Positions 1-10,754 are shown, counted from the stretch's first letter. The stretch is DNA of 36,280 nt from an uncultured Burkholderiales bacterium (GCA_938038385.1 CALHRD010000068.1:1-36280); one strand, 5' to 3'. Notes: generated from the sequence alone by a model not told the origin. Translations and numbers: made by a program.

Positions 1-1010
<1,010 letters not shown>

Positions 1011-1104
1011 ACCGGGCATGGGGGATGAGGAACGGGGAATGGGTGTAGAGCGAAGACCCTGTTCCCATCCCTCATCCCCCATCCCCCATCACGGGGTTAA
1101 GTAA
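1011..1104 (+). repeat. Inverted repeat in the atpD-atpC spacer
   Basis: The spacer contains two perfect 13-bp arms, ATGGGGGATGAGG at 1018-1030 and its complement at 1070-1082, with further imperfect pairing inside and extra ATCCCCC units to the right. The predicted RNA is a strong G/C hairpin between two co-transcribed atp genes. A related GATGAGG/CCTCATC-containing sequence occurs in the glmU-glmS spacer. It may be a repeat insertion or an mRNA-processing or attenuating structure. No T-tract follows, so it is not an obvious intrinsic terminator. Confidence 0.7.
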
Positions 1105-1530
1105 ATGGCAATGACCATCCATGTGGACATCGTGAGCGCGGAAGCCGCCATCTACTCGGGTCTGGCGGAGTTCGTCGTGGTGCCGGCGGAGATGGGCGAG
1201 GTCGGCATCTACCCGCGCCACGCGCCCATGATCACCCGCATCAAGCCCGGCTCGGTGCGCATCAAGTCGCCCGATCGCGCCGAGGAGGACCTGATTTTCG
1301 TCTCCGGCGGCATTCTCGAGGTGCAGCCGGGCGTGGTCACCATCCTGTCCGACACCGCCATCCGCGGCGCTGACCTCGACGAGGCGCGTGTGCTCGAAGC
1401 CAAACGCCAGGCCGAGGAGGCCATGCGCGACCGCAGCTCGGCCATGGACTATGCCAAGGCCCAGGCCGAACTGGCCGAGGCCATCGCACAGCTCGCCGCC
1501 ATCCAGAAGCTGCGCAAGAAGGGGCGCTGA
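1105..1530 (+). CDS. atpC: F1F0 ATP synthase subunit epsilon
   Basis: This is the epsilon subunit of ATP synthase, part of the central rotor stalk that couples F1 to the c-ring and inhibits ATP hydrolysis. The 141-residue product starts [13 protein letters not shown] and has the expected N-terminal beta-sandwich with the signature [21 protein letters not shown]. The alanine-rich C-terminal helical hairpin (about 90-138, rich in [10 protein letters not shown]-type sequence) is also present. The length matches the family. The start ATG at 1105 follows a GGGG stretch but no textbook ribosome site. A second ATG lies two codons downstream. It is the last gene of the atp operon here, and a repeat element begins 5 bp after its stop. 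Confidence 0.97.
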   Translation: MAMTIHVDIVSAEAAIYSGLAEFVVVPAEMGEVGIYPRHAPMITRIKPGSVRIKSPDRAEEDLIFVSGGILEVQPGVVTILSDTAIRGADLDEARVLEAKRQAEEAMRDRSSAMDYAKAQAELAEAIAQLAAIQKLRKKGR

Positions 1531-1535
1531 GCGAG

Positions 1536-1728
1536 TTAGCGTGAAAGTCGGCGCAGCCGGCTCACGAAGCGCCCCTCCACATCCCTCACCTTAAGCCCCT
1601 CCGGCCCACTCTCCCGGCCTCTCTCCCCCAGGGAGAGAGGCGGGTCGATCCTCCCCTCCCCCACGGGGGGAGGGGTTGGGGGTGGGGGGAGGGGAGCTTC
1701 GTGGTCGCTCGCGCGACATACACGCTAA
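1536..1728. mobile_element. MITE-like repeat unit with TTAGCGTG terminal inverted repeats
   Basis: This 193-bp non-coding unit lies between atpC and glmU. The left end TTAGCGTG (1536-1543) is matched by CACGCTAA at 1721-1728. The similarity extends inward as imperfect arms (GTCG..GC..CACGAAGC on the left, GCTTCGTG..GC..CGAC on the right). Inside are two nested G/C hairpins: CCTCTCTCCC/GGGAGAGAGG at 1618-1640 and CCCCTCCCCC/GGGGGAGGGG around 1653-1675. The left end recurs at 5848 and 25876. No ORF of its own is convincing and no clear target-site duplication is visible. The mobile-element label is inference from the terminal repeats and the recurrence. Confidence 0.6.
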
Positions 1729-1785
1729 AAAATACCGCAGTGCTGCCGTTATACTTGGCCGAGACCGAGTAATCACCCGCCGCCC

Positions 1786-3168
1786 ATGAACGCCCCCCTG
1801 AACGTCGTCATCCTTGCCGCCGGCAAGGGCACGCGCATGAAATCCGACCTGCCCAAGGTGCTGCACCCCTTGGCCGGCCGTCCCCTCTTGGCCCATGTAC
1901 TGGCCGCTGCCGACAGCCTGCGGCCCGAGCGCATCTGCGTCGTCTATGGCCATGGCGGTGAGACACTGCCGACGGCCATCGGCCGGGCCGACCTGCTGTG
2001 GGTGCGGCAGGAGCCGCAGCTTGGCACCGGCCATGCCGTGCAGCAGGCGGTACCGCACCTCGACCCGGCAGCCGTCGTGCTCATCCTCTATGGCGACGTA
2101 CCGCTCACCCGGCCGGAGACCCTGCAGGAGATGGTGTTGATCGCCCGCGAGGGGGCGATCGCCCTGCTCACCGTGCGGCTGAAGAACCCCGCCGGTTACG
2201 GTCGGATCGTGCGCAACACCCGCGGTCAGGTCGAGCGCATCGTCGAGCACAAGGACGCCGGCGCCGATGAGCTGGCCATCGACGAGGTCAACACCGGTAT
2301 CCTCTGCCTGCCCGCCGGCAAGCTCATGGGCTGGCTCACGCGACTGACCAACGACAACGCCCAGGGCGAATACTATCTGACCGACGTGATCGGCATGGCG
2401 GCCGCAGAAGGTGAGCGCATACTTCCATGCCACCCGGCGGCCGAATGGGAGGTGCTGGGTGTCAACAGCCGCCAACAACTGGCCGATCTGGAACGCACCC
2501 ATCAGGCGAGCATCGCCACCGATCTCATGACCCAGGGGGTGACCCTGAGCGACCCAGCCCGGCTCGACGTGCGTGGCGAGCTCGCCTGCGGCCGGGACGT
2601 GCTCATCGATGTCGGTTGCGTGTTCGAAGGCAAGGTGGCGCTTGGGGACAATGTGAAAGTGGGTGCTTACTGTGTGCTCAAGGATGTCAAAGTCGAGGAG
2701 GGGGCGGAGATCCTGCCCTTCTGCCATATCGAGGGGGCCAGGATCGGCACCCGGGCGCGCATCGGCCCCTACTCGCGGCTGCGTCCCGGCACCGACCTGG
2801 ACGCTGAGACGCACATCGGCAACTTCGTCGAGATCAAGAACAGCCAGGTCGGCGTCAATTCCAAGATCAACCATTTGTCTTACGTGGGCGATGCCTATGT
2901 CGGGCGCAAGGTCAACATCGGCGCCGGCACCATCACCTGCAACTATGACGGCGCGAACAAGCACCGCACGGTGATCGAGGACGAGGCCTTCATCGGCTCC
3001 GACACCCAGCTCGTCGCGCCGGTAACCGTAGGCCGCGGCGCGACCCTGGGGGCCGGCACCACGCTCACCCGCGACGCCCCCGCCGGCGAGCTGACCCTGT
3101 CGCGGGTGAAGCAGACCACCATCAACGGTTGGAAACGTCCGACCAAAGCGGGAAAGGGAGATGGGTGA
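1786..3168 (+). CDS. glmU: Bifunctional N-acetylglucosamine-1-phosphate uridyltransferase / glucosamine-1-phosphate acetyltransferase
   Basis: GlmU catalyses the last two steps to UDP-GlcNAc: acetylation of glucosamine-1-phosphate with acetyl-CoA, then uridylyl transfer from UTP. The product feeds peptidoglycan and LPS. The 460-residue length is typical. The N-terminal nucleotidyltransferase domain shows the [20 protein letters not shown] loop (residues ~9-28), GTGHAVQQA and YGDVPLT. The C-terminal half is a left-handed beta-helix of hexapeptide repeats. It contains the acetyltransferase signature around [12 protein letters not shown], including the catalytic His, and [13 protein letters not shown]. 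The downstream neighbour is glmS, the enzyme that starts the same pathway. The ATG start gives the family N-terminus. Confidence 0.97.
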   Translation: MNAPLNVVILAAGKGTRMKSDLPKVLHPLAGRPLLAHVLAAADSLRPERICVVYGHGGETLPTAIGRADLLWVRQEPQLGTGHAVQQAVPHLDPAAVVLILYGDVPLTRPETLQEMVLIAREGAIALLTVRLKNPAGYGRIVRNTRGQVERIVEHKDAGADELAIDEVNTGILCLPAGKLMGWLTRLTNDNAQGEYYLTDVIGMAAAEGERILPCHPAAEWEVLGVNSRQQLADLERTHQASIATDLMTQGVTLSDPARLDVRGELACGRDVLIDVGCVFEGKVALGDNVKVGAYCVLKDVKVEEGAEILPFCHIEGARIGTRARIGPYSRLRPGTDLDAETHIGNFVEIKNSQVGVNSKINHLSYVGDAYVGRKVNIGAGTITCNYDGANKHRTVIEDEAFIGSDTQLVAPVTVGRGATLGAGTTLTRDAPAGELTLSRVKQTTINGWKRPTKAGKGDG

Positions 3169-3262
3169 TGAGGAATGTGAGTACCAGCTTACTGATCAAC
3201 CCCATTACCCATAACCGACAACCCACACCCCATTACCCCTCCCTCATCCCTGGAGTCTGACC
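3169..3262 (+). repeat. Imperfect inverted repeat in the glmU-glmS spacer
   Basis: This 94-bp spacer starts with a GGTGATGAGGAATG-type sequence and ends with ATTACCCCTCCCTCATCCC, which are roughly complementary. Both halves resemble the arms of the atpD-atpC spacer repeat, so the two spacers probably carry the same degenerate repeat family. The last bases before glmS hold a likely ribosome site (CTGGAG, 7 bp before the ATG). Confidence 0.45.
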
Positions 3263-5089
<1,827 letters not shown>

Positions 5090-5091
5090 GC

Positions 5092-5856
5092 GTGGCGGTC
5101 ATTGCGGTCTTCAACCAGAAGGGGGGCGTGGGCAAGACCACCACCACGCTCAACGTGGCGGCCGGGCTGGCCATGCTCGACCGCCAGCCCGTCATCCTCG
5201 ACCTCGATCCTCAGGCCCATGTGAGTCTGGCCCTGGGCGTGCGCGGCGTGCCCTCGGCGGCCTGCATGTCCGGATTCTTCCGCTCCGGGCTGCCTCTGGA
5301 GGGCATGGTGCGTCGTCTCGGCAATGGCATCCGCCTCATTCCGGGCCACGCCGATCTGTCCAAGATCGACGCCCTGCTCGGCAGCACACCGGGCGTGGCC
5401 AGCCGGCTCAGGAAGGGCCTGCGCGACACCGGCGTCTTCGGCCCGAGCCCGGTCCTCATCGACTGCGCCCCGGCCCTGGGCGTGCTCTCGCTCAACGCCC
5501 TGTTCGCCGCCGACCGGGTGCTGATCCCGGTGACCTCCGACTTCCTCACCATCCAGGGCCTCAACCGCCTGGACATCGCCCTGCAGGTGCTGGAGCAGCC
5601 GCTGCAGCGCCGCATCGAGCGCCGCGTGGTGCTCACCCGCTACGACGAATCCCGCCCCCAGTGCCGCGAGGCCCTGGCCAACCTCAAGCAGCGCTACGGC
5701 GAGGTGCTGTGCGACACCAGGATCCCCGACGACCCGGCGCTCGCCGAGAGCCCGGCGCATGGCTTGGACATCTTCGTTTACGCAGGTGACAGCCCCGGGG
5801 CGCACGCCTACCGGCAGCTCACCATGGAGCTTCTGGACAAAGGGTTTTTAGCGTGA
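5092..5856 (+). CDS. Orphan ParA/MinD-family ATPase
   Basis: This is a deviant-Walker P-loop ATPase of the ParA/Soj family, 254 residues. Members position DNA, plasmids or protein complexes by forming ATP-bound dimers. The GTG start at 5092 lies 2 bp after the glmS stop and yields MAVIAVFNQKGGVGKTTTTL, with the signature-lysine motif KGGVGKTT at residues 10-17. The switch region ILDLDPQAH (~35-43) and the Walker B-like VLIDCAPALGVLSLNAL follow. No ParB gene or recognisable parS cluster is nearby, so it is not a standard chromosome-partition pair and its cargo is unknown. The last two codons (TTA GCG) and the TGA stop lie inside the TTAGCGTG repeat, so the native C-terminus may have been altered. 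Confidence 0.9.
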   Translation: MAVIAVFNQKGGVGKTTTTLNVAAGLAMLDRQPVILDLDPQAHVSLALGVRGVPSAACMSGFFRSGLPLEGMVRRLGNGIRLIPGHADLSKIDALLGSTPGVASRLRKGLRDTGVFGPSPVLIDCAPALGVLSLNALFAADRVLIPVTSDFLTIQGLNRLDIALQVLEQPLQRRIERRVVLTRYDESRPQCREALANLKQRYGEVLCDTRIPDDPALAESPAHGLDIFVYAGDSPGAHAYRQLTMELLDKGFLA

Positions 5857-6107
5857 AAGTCGGCGCAGCCGGCTCACGAAGCTCCCCTTCCCATCCCTCA
5901 CCCCCGACCCCTCCCCCCGTGGGGGAGGGGAGGCTCGACCCTCCTCTCTCCCTCAGGGAGAGAGGCTGGGAGAGAGGGCCCGAGGGGAGGCTCGACCCGA
6001 CTGTCTCCCTGGGGGAGAGAGGGCGGGAGAGAGGGCCGGAGGGGCTTAAGGGGAGGGAACGGACATGGCGACATTCATGCTCCGGGGTGGCGTCGCCATG
6101 TCCGTTA
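5848..6107. repeat. Composite hairpin-rich repeat (TTAGCGTG module plus AACGGACATGG hairpin)
   Basis: The left end repeats the atpC-glmU element almost exactly for its first ~35 bases (TTAGCGTGAAAGTCGGC and onward). The middle is several C/G-rich palindromes: CTCCCC..GGGGAG types and CTCTCTCCC/GGGAGAGAG types near 5940-5965 and 6003-6035. The right end differs from the first element. It is a hairpin with perfect 15-bp arms, AACGGACATGGCGAC at 6058-6072 and its complement at 6092-6106. The element supplies the stop codon of the ParA-like gene. Confidence 0.7.
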
Positions 6108-6251
6108 GGGAAACGTGCAGCACTTCCGCCTGCACGTGTCACGCCCTGTAGATCGGGCTTCAGCCCGACAACCGACCATCTCATCAGCCACCCCATCGGG
6201 CTGAAACCCAACCTACGGGTCACGCCAGCCGGGGAACACGGATCGTGGGTG
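6108..6251. repeat. Intergenic hairpins and an inverted pair of REP-like motifs
   Basis: After the composite repeat come a small hairpin, CGTGCAG/CTGCACG (6114-6136), and two copies of a REP-like motif in opposite orientation. The first reads CCTGTAGATCGGGCTTCAGC from 6145 and ends near 6170. The second, at 6195-6220, reads as its complement (ATCGGGCTGAAACCCAACC and onward). Each motif is itself palindromic (GGGCT-TC-AGCCC). The GTAGGTCGGGCTTCAGCCCGAC type is widespread in proteobacterial intergenic DNA. No gene is seen between 5857 and 6251. Confidence 0.6.
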
Positions 6252-6623
6252 TCAGGTGCCGGTGCGCTCCGCCTTCGGCTCCGGAGCCGGCGGCTTCATC
6301 TCCTCCAGGGCGCGGTCCAGGTCCTTCTGCATCATCTCCATCATCTGGCGCACTGCGGCATTGCCCTGGCGCATGAGGCGCTCCCGCACACGCGCCAGGG
6401 TGTGCGCCAGCTCCGGCGGCATGCGGTAACGCTCGCCCTTCGTGGCGGCGATCATGGCGTCGCGGGTGTAGTCGAACAACAGCCGCAGTTCGTCCTCGCT
6501 GAGGAAGGCGTTGAAGGGCAGGCCCGCGGGCGGTGGGCCATCCGGCGGCGGCGCCTCGGCTGCCAGGACGGTGGATGACAGAACGGTCAGGCTCAGGGCC
6601 AGGACCAGGGGTCGTTTGGACAT
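6252..6623 (-). CDS. Small exported hypothetical protein
   Basis: I do not recognise the family. The 123-residue product starts at an ATG preceded by a strong ribosome site (GGAGG, 7 bp upstream on the minus strand). This is preferred over an upstream in-frame ATG that would add 14 basic residues. Residues 1-21 (MSKRPLVLALSLTVLSSTVL..A) form a Sec signal peptide. A short proline-rich stretch (PPPDGPPPAG) follows, then a mainly helical, Met/Glu/Arg-rich body with a MMEMMQKDLDRALEEMK segment and a Pro/Glu-rich tail. It is probably periplasmic. It lies downstream of the Crp/Fnr gene on the same strand, with a 144-bp gap, so it may be transcribed with the pump operon or separately. Confidence 0.7.
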   Translation of the reverse strand: MSKRPLVLALSLTVLSSTVLAAEAPPPDGPPPAGLPFNAFLSEDELRLLFDYTRDAMIAATKGERYRMPPELAHTLARVRERLMRQGNAAVRQMMEMMQKDLDRALEEMKPPAPEPKAERTGT

Positions 6624-6767
6624 GGACGTTCCTCCATAGGTAGGCCGCCTCCGGGCGCTTCGCATCCCCCGACGGGTGGATGCGACCGTCCGCCAGACGG
6701 CCGGTTACTGTCGCGCAGGCACTTCCCACCTTAGCGCACCGAACGGTTGCGCGCTGCCAGTCACGCT

Positions 6768-7448
6768 TCAGCGGGCAGGCGCAGCATACGCGGCGAGCAG
6801 TCCGAGCGGATCGAGCACCTCGACATGGCCCCGATCCAGCCGCACCCAGCCCGCCGCCTCGAACTGCTTGAGCAGCCGCGAGACGATCTCGCGCACGCTG
6901 CCGAGCTCCTGGGCGATGGCCTGGTGCGACAGATGGATGTGCGGGCCGCGTTCCGTCAGCCATGCAGCCAGGCGCTCGTCGAGGTGACGGAAGGCCACCT
7001 CCTCCACCAGTTGCATGAGGCCGGCCAGACGCTCGGCGTAGAGATGGAACACCATTGCGCGGAACGGCGCGTGACCCTCCACCAGACGCATGAACAGGGG
7101 CCGGGGAAGCGCCGCCAGCCGCACCGGCTCGACGGCGATGCCGGTGGCGGCGTAGTCGTCGCCGCCGAGCAGGCAGCTCAGGGAAATGAGGCAGATCTCG
7201 CCGGGGATCACCCGGTAGAGCCCGATCTCGCGTCCGCCGTCGCTGCGTTTGGCGACCCGGATGCTGCCGGCGAGCACCAGGGGTAGCCCCGTGCAGGGGC
7301 TGCCGGCGTCGAACATCAGCGTGCCGGCGGGGACACCCAGCCACTGCAGGCGGCTGTCCAGTTCCGCCGCCAGGCCGTGCGGCAGGCCGGAGAGTGCGGG
7401 GAACAGGCTGAACAGACGCGTGCGTTCGGCGGCCATGGCCTCACTCAT
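6768..7448 (-). CDS. Crp/Fnr-family transcriptional regulator
   Basis: This is a 226-residue one-component regulator with an N-terminal cyclic-nucleotide-binding-like jelly-roll (about 12-120), a dimerisation helix (~125-155) and a C-terminal winged HTH. The recognition region is LSHQAIAQELGSVREIVSRL (~173-192), a clear Crp/Fnr HTH. The four-Cys N-terminal cluster of oxygen-sensing Fnr is absent. Three cysteines occur at about 52, 86 and 92, the last two in the GEICLISLSCLLGG segment, and could be redox-active (inference). The ATG at 7448 overlaps the permease stop, which suggests translational coupling. An alternative ATG lies at 7436. Its position at the end of the pump operon hints that it regulates the pump, but no target site was identified. 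Confidence 0.88.
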   Translation of the reverse strand: MSEAMAAERTRLFSLFPALSGLPHGLAAELDSRLQWLGVPAGTLMFDAGSPCTGLPLVLAGSIRVAKRSDGGREIGLYRVIPGEICLISLSCLLGGDDYAATGIAVEPVRLAALPRPLFMRLVEGHAPFRAMVFHLYAERLAGLMQLVEEVAFRHLDERLAAWLTERGPHIHLSHQAIAQELGSVREIVSRLLKQFEAAGWVRLDRGHVEVLDPLGLLAAYAAPAR

Positions 7449-8673
7449 AGCGCAGGGCGTCGATGGGCGACAGGCGCGCCGCCCGGCGCGCCGGCCACCA
7501 GCCGAAGAAGATGCCGACGATGCTGGCCGAGGCCACCGCCAGCACGAAGGCATGGGGCTGCAGGACGATCTCCCAGCCGGCGAAATGACCCAGCGCCGCG
7601 GCGCTGCCGAGTCCCAGGGCGACCCCCGCCAGGGCGCCGATGAGGGACAGGATCACCGCCTCTGTCAGGAACTGGGTCAGGATGTCGCGGCTGCGCGCCC
7701 CCACCGCCAGGCGGATGCCGATCTCGCGCGTGCGCTCGGTCACCGACACCAGCATGATGTTCATGATGCCGATGCCGCCCACCAGCAGCGATACGCCGGC
7801 CACGGCCGCAAGCAGGCCTGACAGGGCCCCCGAGGCGGCCTGCTCGGCCTCCACCACCTCGGAGAGGTTGCGGATGTTGAAGTCGTCGTCCTGGTCGGGC
7901 TGCAGACGGTGGCGTTGGCGCAGGAGCTGACGCACGCGCGCCTCCGCCTCGGTCATGTCCACGCCGTCGGCCATCTTCACCGAGATGTGGCCGACCGTGC
8001 GGCTGCGCCCCGGACCGCCGCCGAGCACGCGGCTGCGTGCGGTGCTGATGGGCAGCAGCACGATGTCGTCCTGGTCGTTGCCGGCGAAGCTCTGGCCCTT
8101 GGCGGCGAGCAGCCCGACGATCTCGAAGGGCACGTTCTTGACACGGATGACCTGGCCGGTGGGGTCGGTGCCGCCGAACAGCATGTCGGCCACGGTCTGG
8201 CCGACCAGGGCCACCTTGGCGCCGGTGCGCAGGTCGTTGTCGTCCAGGCCCCGGCCGCGCGCGACCCGCCACTCGCGGGCGATCAACCACTCGGGGGTGA
8301 CGCCGAAGACCACGGTGGACCAGTTCAGGTTGCCGTGTACCACCTGGGCGGTGCCGCGCATGCCCGGCCCCGCCGCCAGCACGCCGGGCACCTCCTCACT
8401 GATGGCGCGCGCGTCGCCCTCGGTGAGCGTGTTGCGGGTGCCCGTGCCCAGGCGCACACCGCTGGCGGTGATCGTGCCCGGAAAGACGATCATGGTGTTG
8501 CTGCCCAGGCTTTTAAGCTGCGCCTGCACCGTGCGTTTGGCGCCCTCGCCCACCGCCAGCATGGTGATCACCGCCGCCACGCCGATGATGATGCCCAGGG
8601 TGGTCAGCCCGCTCCTCAACTTGTTGGCGCGCAGGCTGCGCAGGGCGCTGCGCGCGGTGTCGGCCAGGTTCAT
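7441..8673 (-). CDS. MacB-like ABC transporter permease (FtsX domain)
   Basis: This is an inner-membrane permease of a MacAB/LolCDE-type ABC transporter, 410 residues. These mechanotransmission ABC proteins drive periplasmic transfer of peptides, lipids or drugs to an outer-membrane channel. The N-terminus [20 protein letters not shown] leads into TM1 (LTTLGIIIGVAAVITMLAV). A large periplasmic MacB-PCD region spans ~50-270, and three C-terminal helices form the FtsX core. The family ending is RLSPIDALRYE. It overlaps the ATPase gene by 4 bp (ATGA). In E. coli MacB the ATPase is fused to the permease; here it is a separate gene, as in many SalY-type systems. The substrate is unknown. Confidence 0.92.
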   Translation of the reverse strand: MNLADTARSALRSLRANKLRSGLTTLGIIIGVAAVITMLAVGEGAKRTVQAQLKSLGSNTMIVFPGTITASGVRLGTGTRNTLTEGDARAISEEVPGVLAAGPGMRGTAQVVHGNLNWSTVVFGVTPEWLIAREWRVARGRGLDDNDLRTGAKVALVGQTVADMLFGGTDPTGQVIRVKNVPFEIVGLLAAKGQSFAGNDQDDIVLLPISTARSRVLGGGPGRSRTVGHISVKMADGVDMTEAEARVRQLLRQRHRLQPDQDDDFNIRNLSEVVEAEQAASGALSGLLAAVAGVSLLVGGIGIMNIMLVSVTERTREIGIRLAVGARSRDILTQFLTEAVILSLIGALAGVALGLGSAAALGHFAGWEIVLQPHAFVLAVASASIVGIFFGWWPARRAARLSPIDALRYE

Positions 8674-9428
8674 GTGATGAGCGACGGCGGGGCAGGGGCG
8701 CTGGACCCTGCGAGCATCTCCGCGGCGCGGGCGGGGCGCTGCACGGGGTGATCCTCGACGATGCGGCCGTCGCGGAAATGGATCACGCGCCGGGCGAAGG
8801 CGGCGACGTCGTGCTCGTGCGTGACCAGGACGATGGTGATGCCGGCCGCGTTGAGCTCCTGGAACAGGGCCATCAGCTCCAGGCTGGTGTGCGAGTCGAG
8901 CGCCCCGGTGGGTTCGTCGGCCAGGATCAGAGGCGGGTCGTTGATCAGGGCGCGGGCGATGGCCACCCGCTGCTGCTGGCCGCCGGAGAGCTGGCGCGGC
9001 AGGTGGCCGGCGCGCTCGGCCAGGCCCACGCGCGCCAGGCGCTCGCGCGCACGCCGGTGTCGCTCGGCGGCCGGCACGCGGGCGTAGATCAGCGGCAGTT
9101 CGACGTTCTCCAGGGCCGTCACCCGCGGCAGCAGGTTGAAGCTCTGGAAGACGAAGCCGATGCTGCGGTTGCGCACCGCCGCCAGCCGGTCGGCGTCGCA
9201 GCGGCCGACGTCCTCGCCGGCGAGCAGGTAGCGGCCGCCGCTCGGCCGGTCCAGACAGCCAAGCAGGTTCATGAAGGTGGACTTGCCCGAGCCCGAGGGC
9301 CCCATCACCGCCACGAACTCGCCCCGCCGGATGGAGAGGCTCACCCCCTGCAGCGCCGGCACGGTGACCTCACCCAGCCGGTATTCACGCCGCAGGTCGC
9401 CGACCTCGATCAGCGTCTCAGCCGTCAC
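8670..9428 (-). CDS. MacB/LolD-like ABC transporter ATP-binding protein
   Basis: This is the cytoplasmic ATPase of the adjacent export system, 252 residues. It shows Walker [10 protein letters not shown] (~43-51), the Q-loop in [12 protein letters not shown], the ABC signature [15 protein letters not shown] (~147) and Walker [14 protein letters not shown] (~167), followed by a switch His in VTHEHDVA. The sequence is most like LolD/MacB-type ATPases ([20 protein letters not shown]). It starts with GTG at 9428, 18 bp downstream of the macA-like stop, with a GTGAGGG ribosome site. Its stop overlaps the start of the permease. Some 40 residues at the C-terminus after [11 protein letters not shown] are low-complexity Ala/Pro-rich. 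Confidence 0.94.
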   Translation of the reverse strand: MTAETLIEVGDLRREYRLGEVTVPALQGVSLSIRRGEFVAVMGPSGSGKSTFMNLLGCLDRPSGGRYLLAGEDVGRCDADRLAAVRNRSIGFVFQSFNLLPRVTALENVELPLIYARVPAAERHRRARERLARVGLAERAGHLPRQLSGGQQQRVAIARALINDPPLILADEPTGALDSHTSLELMALFQELNAAGITIVLVTHEHDVAAFARRVIHFRDGRIVEDHPVQRPARAAEMLAGSSAPAPPSLIT

Positions 9429-9446
9429 CGCATAGCCCTCACCGCA

Positions 9447-10754
9447 TCACATCCCCATGCCGAAGGGCCGGGTCTGGCGTTTGGGTTTGGGCTCGGAGCC
9501 CTCCTCATAACCGAGGATGATCTCCGTGCCATCCCTGAGCTCGCCACGCAGCACCTCGGTCGCCTTGCCGTCGCTCACGCCCAGGCGCAGGGAGACGGGT
9601 TGCGGCTGACCGTCCTTGCCCAGCGTCCAGACGCGGCCGGGGATGCCCGGACCCTCCTCGCGCGCGCGCACCTCGAGCTTGACCGGCGAGCCGTCCGGAT
9701 TGAGCGGCCGGAAGCGCAGGGCCTCGTTCGGTACCTTGAGCACGTTTTCACGCTCCTCCGTGAGGATGCGCGCATTGGCGGTCATCCCGGGCAGCAGCTT
9801 GCCGTCCGGGTTGGCGGCGGTGGCCATGACGCTGTAGGTCACCACGTTGTTGACCGTCTGCGGCGCCTTGCGGATCTGGCTGACCTGGCCCGTGAAGCGC
9901 TCGCCCGGGTAGGCATCGACGCTGAAGCGCACCTTCTGGCCGGGCCTCACGCGGCCCACGTCGGCCTCGTCCACGGCGATGTTGACCTCCATCTCGCGCA
10001 GGTCCTGGGCGATGCTGAAGAGCACCGGGGCCTGCAGGCTGGCGGCCACGGTCTGACCGACGTCCACGTTGCGGCTGATGACCACGCCGTCGACCGGCGA
10101 GCGGATCACGGTGTGCGCCAGCTCCACCTCGGCCTGGCGCAGGACCGCCTGGCGTTGCGCCACCAGGGCCTCGGCGTTCGCCGCCTGGGCGGCGTTCGCG
10201 CGCACGCCGGCCTCGGCCAGCCGCACCTGCTCGCGCGCCGTGTCGAAGGCGGCCTGGGCGCTGTCCAGTTCCGCCGGGGAGAGGAAGGACTGGGCCACCA
10301 AGGCCTTTTTCCGCTCCAGGTTGCGGCCGGCGTCGTCCAAGGCGATGCGCGCCTTGGCGAGTTCCGCCTGGCGCACCGCGAGGTTGTCGCGCGCCACCTG
10401 GGCGGCGCTCTCGGCCGCGCGCAGATCGGCCTGGGCCTGGGCCACACGGGTCTCGAACGTCGCCGGGTCGAGGCGGGCGATGACCTGACCCTTCTTCACC
10501 GGCGAGTTGAAGTCCGCCATCAGCTCGGCGATCTGACCGGAGACCTGCGAGCCGACCTGGACGGTCACCAGCGCTCCCAGGGTGCCGCTGGCGGAGACGG
10601 CGGCGGAGAGTTTGCCCGCTTCCACCTTGCCGAAGCGGTAGACCGGACCAGCTTGCGCTTTCTGCCAGGGCTGCCAGATCCAGACGGCGGCCGCGGCCAG
10701 GGCGACGACGATCAGCGGCAGGAGCCCACGCTTGAGGGTGTCTCGTATCTTCAT
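9447..10754 (-). CDS. MacA-like periplasmic adaptor (HlyD/RND-type membrane fusion protein)
   Basis: This is an adaptor that links an inner-membrane ABC pump to an outer-membrane channel such as TolC, 435 residues. It starts MKIRDTLKRGLLP, followed by one N-terminal membrane anchor (~12-28). The biotinyl-lipoyl half-motif VSASGTLGALVTVQVGSQVS comes next, then a long alpha-helical hairpin rich in Ala/Arg/Glu (~85-190). The second lipoyl half (VIRSPVDGVVISRNVDVGQT), beta-barrel and membrane-proximal domains follow. A TTG two codons upstream is an alternative start. It is the first gene of the macA-ATPase-permease-crp cluster. TolC is encoded in the same window at 17305 but in a different operon. 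The basic C-terminus (KPKRQTRPFGMGM) is unusual. Confidence 0.92.
   Translation of the reverse strand: MKIRDTLKRGLLPLIVVALAAAAVWIWQPWQKAQAGPVYRFGKVEAGKLSAAVSASGTLGALVTVQVGSQVSGQIAELMADFNSPVKKGQVIARLDPATFETRVAQAQADLRAAESAAQVARDNLAVRQAELAKARIALDDAGRNLERKKALVAQSFLSPAELDSAQAAFDTAREQVRLAEAGVRANAAQAANAEALVAQRQAVLRQAEVELAHTVIRSPVDGVVISRNVDVGQTVAASLQAPVLFSIAQDLREMEVNIAVDEADVGRVRPGQKVRFSVDAYPGERFTGQVSQIRKAPQTVNNVVTYSVMATAANPDGKLLPGMTANARILTEERENVLKVPNEALRFRPLNPDGSPVKLEVRAREEGPGIPGRVWTLGKDGQPQPVSLRLGVSDGKATEVLRGELRDGTEIILGYEEGSEPKPKRQTRPFGMGM

Noticed and set aside
1560-1700. CRISPR-like array suggested by repeated palindromes
   Set aside because: Repeats are not regularly spaced, have no unique spacers of constant length, and no cas genes are present.
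5853-6578. Possible 241-codon gene in the repeat region
   Set aside because: It is translated G/C repeat sequence (PPPVGEG-like) running into DNA antisense to the small exported protein.
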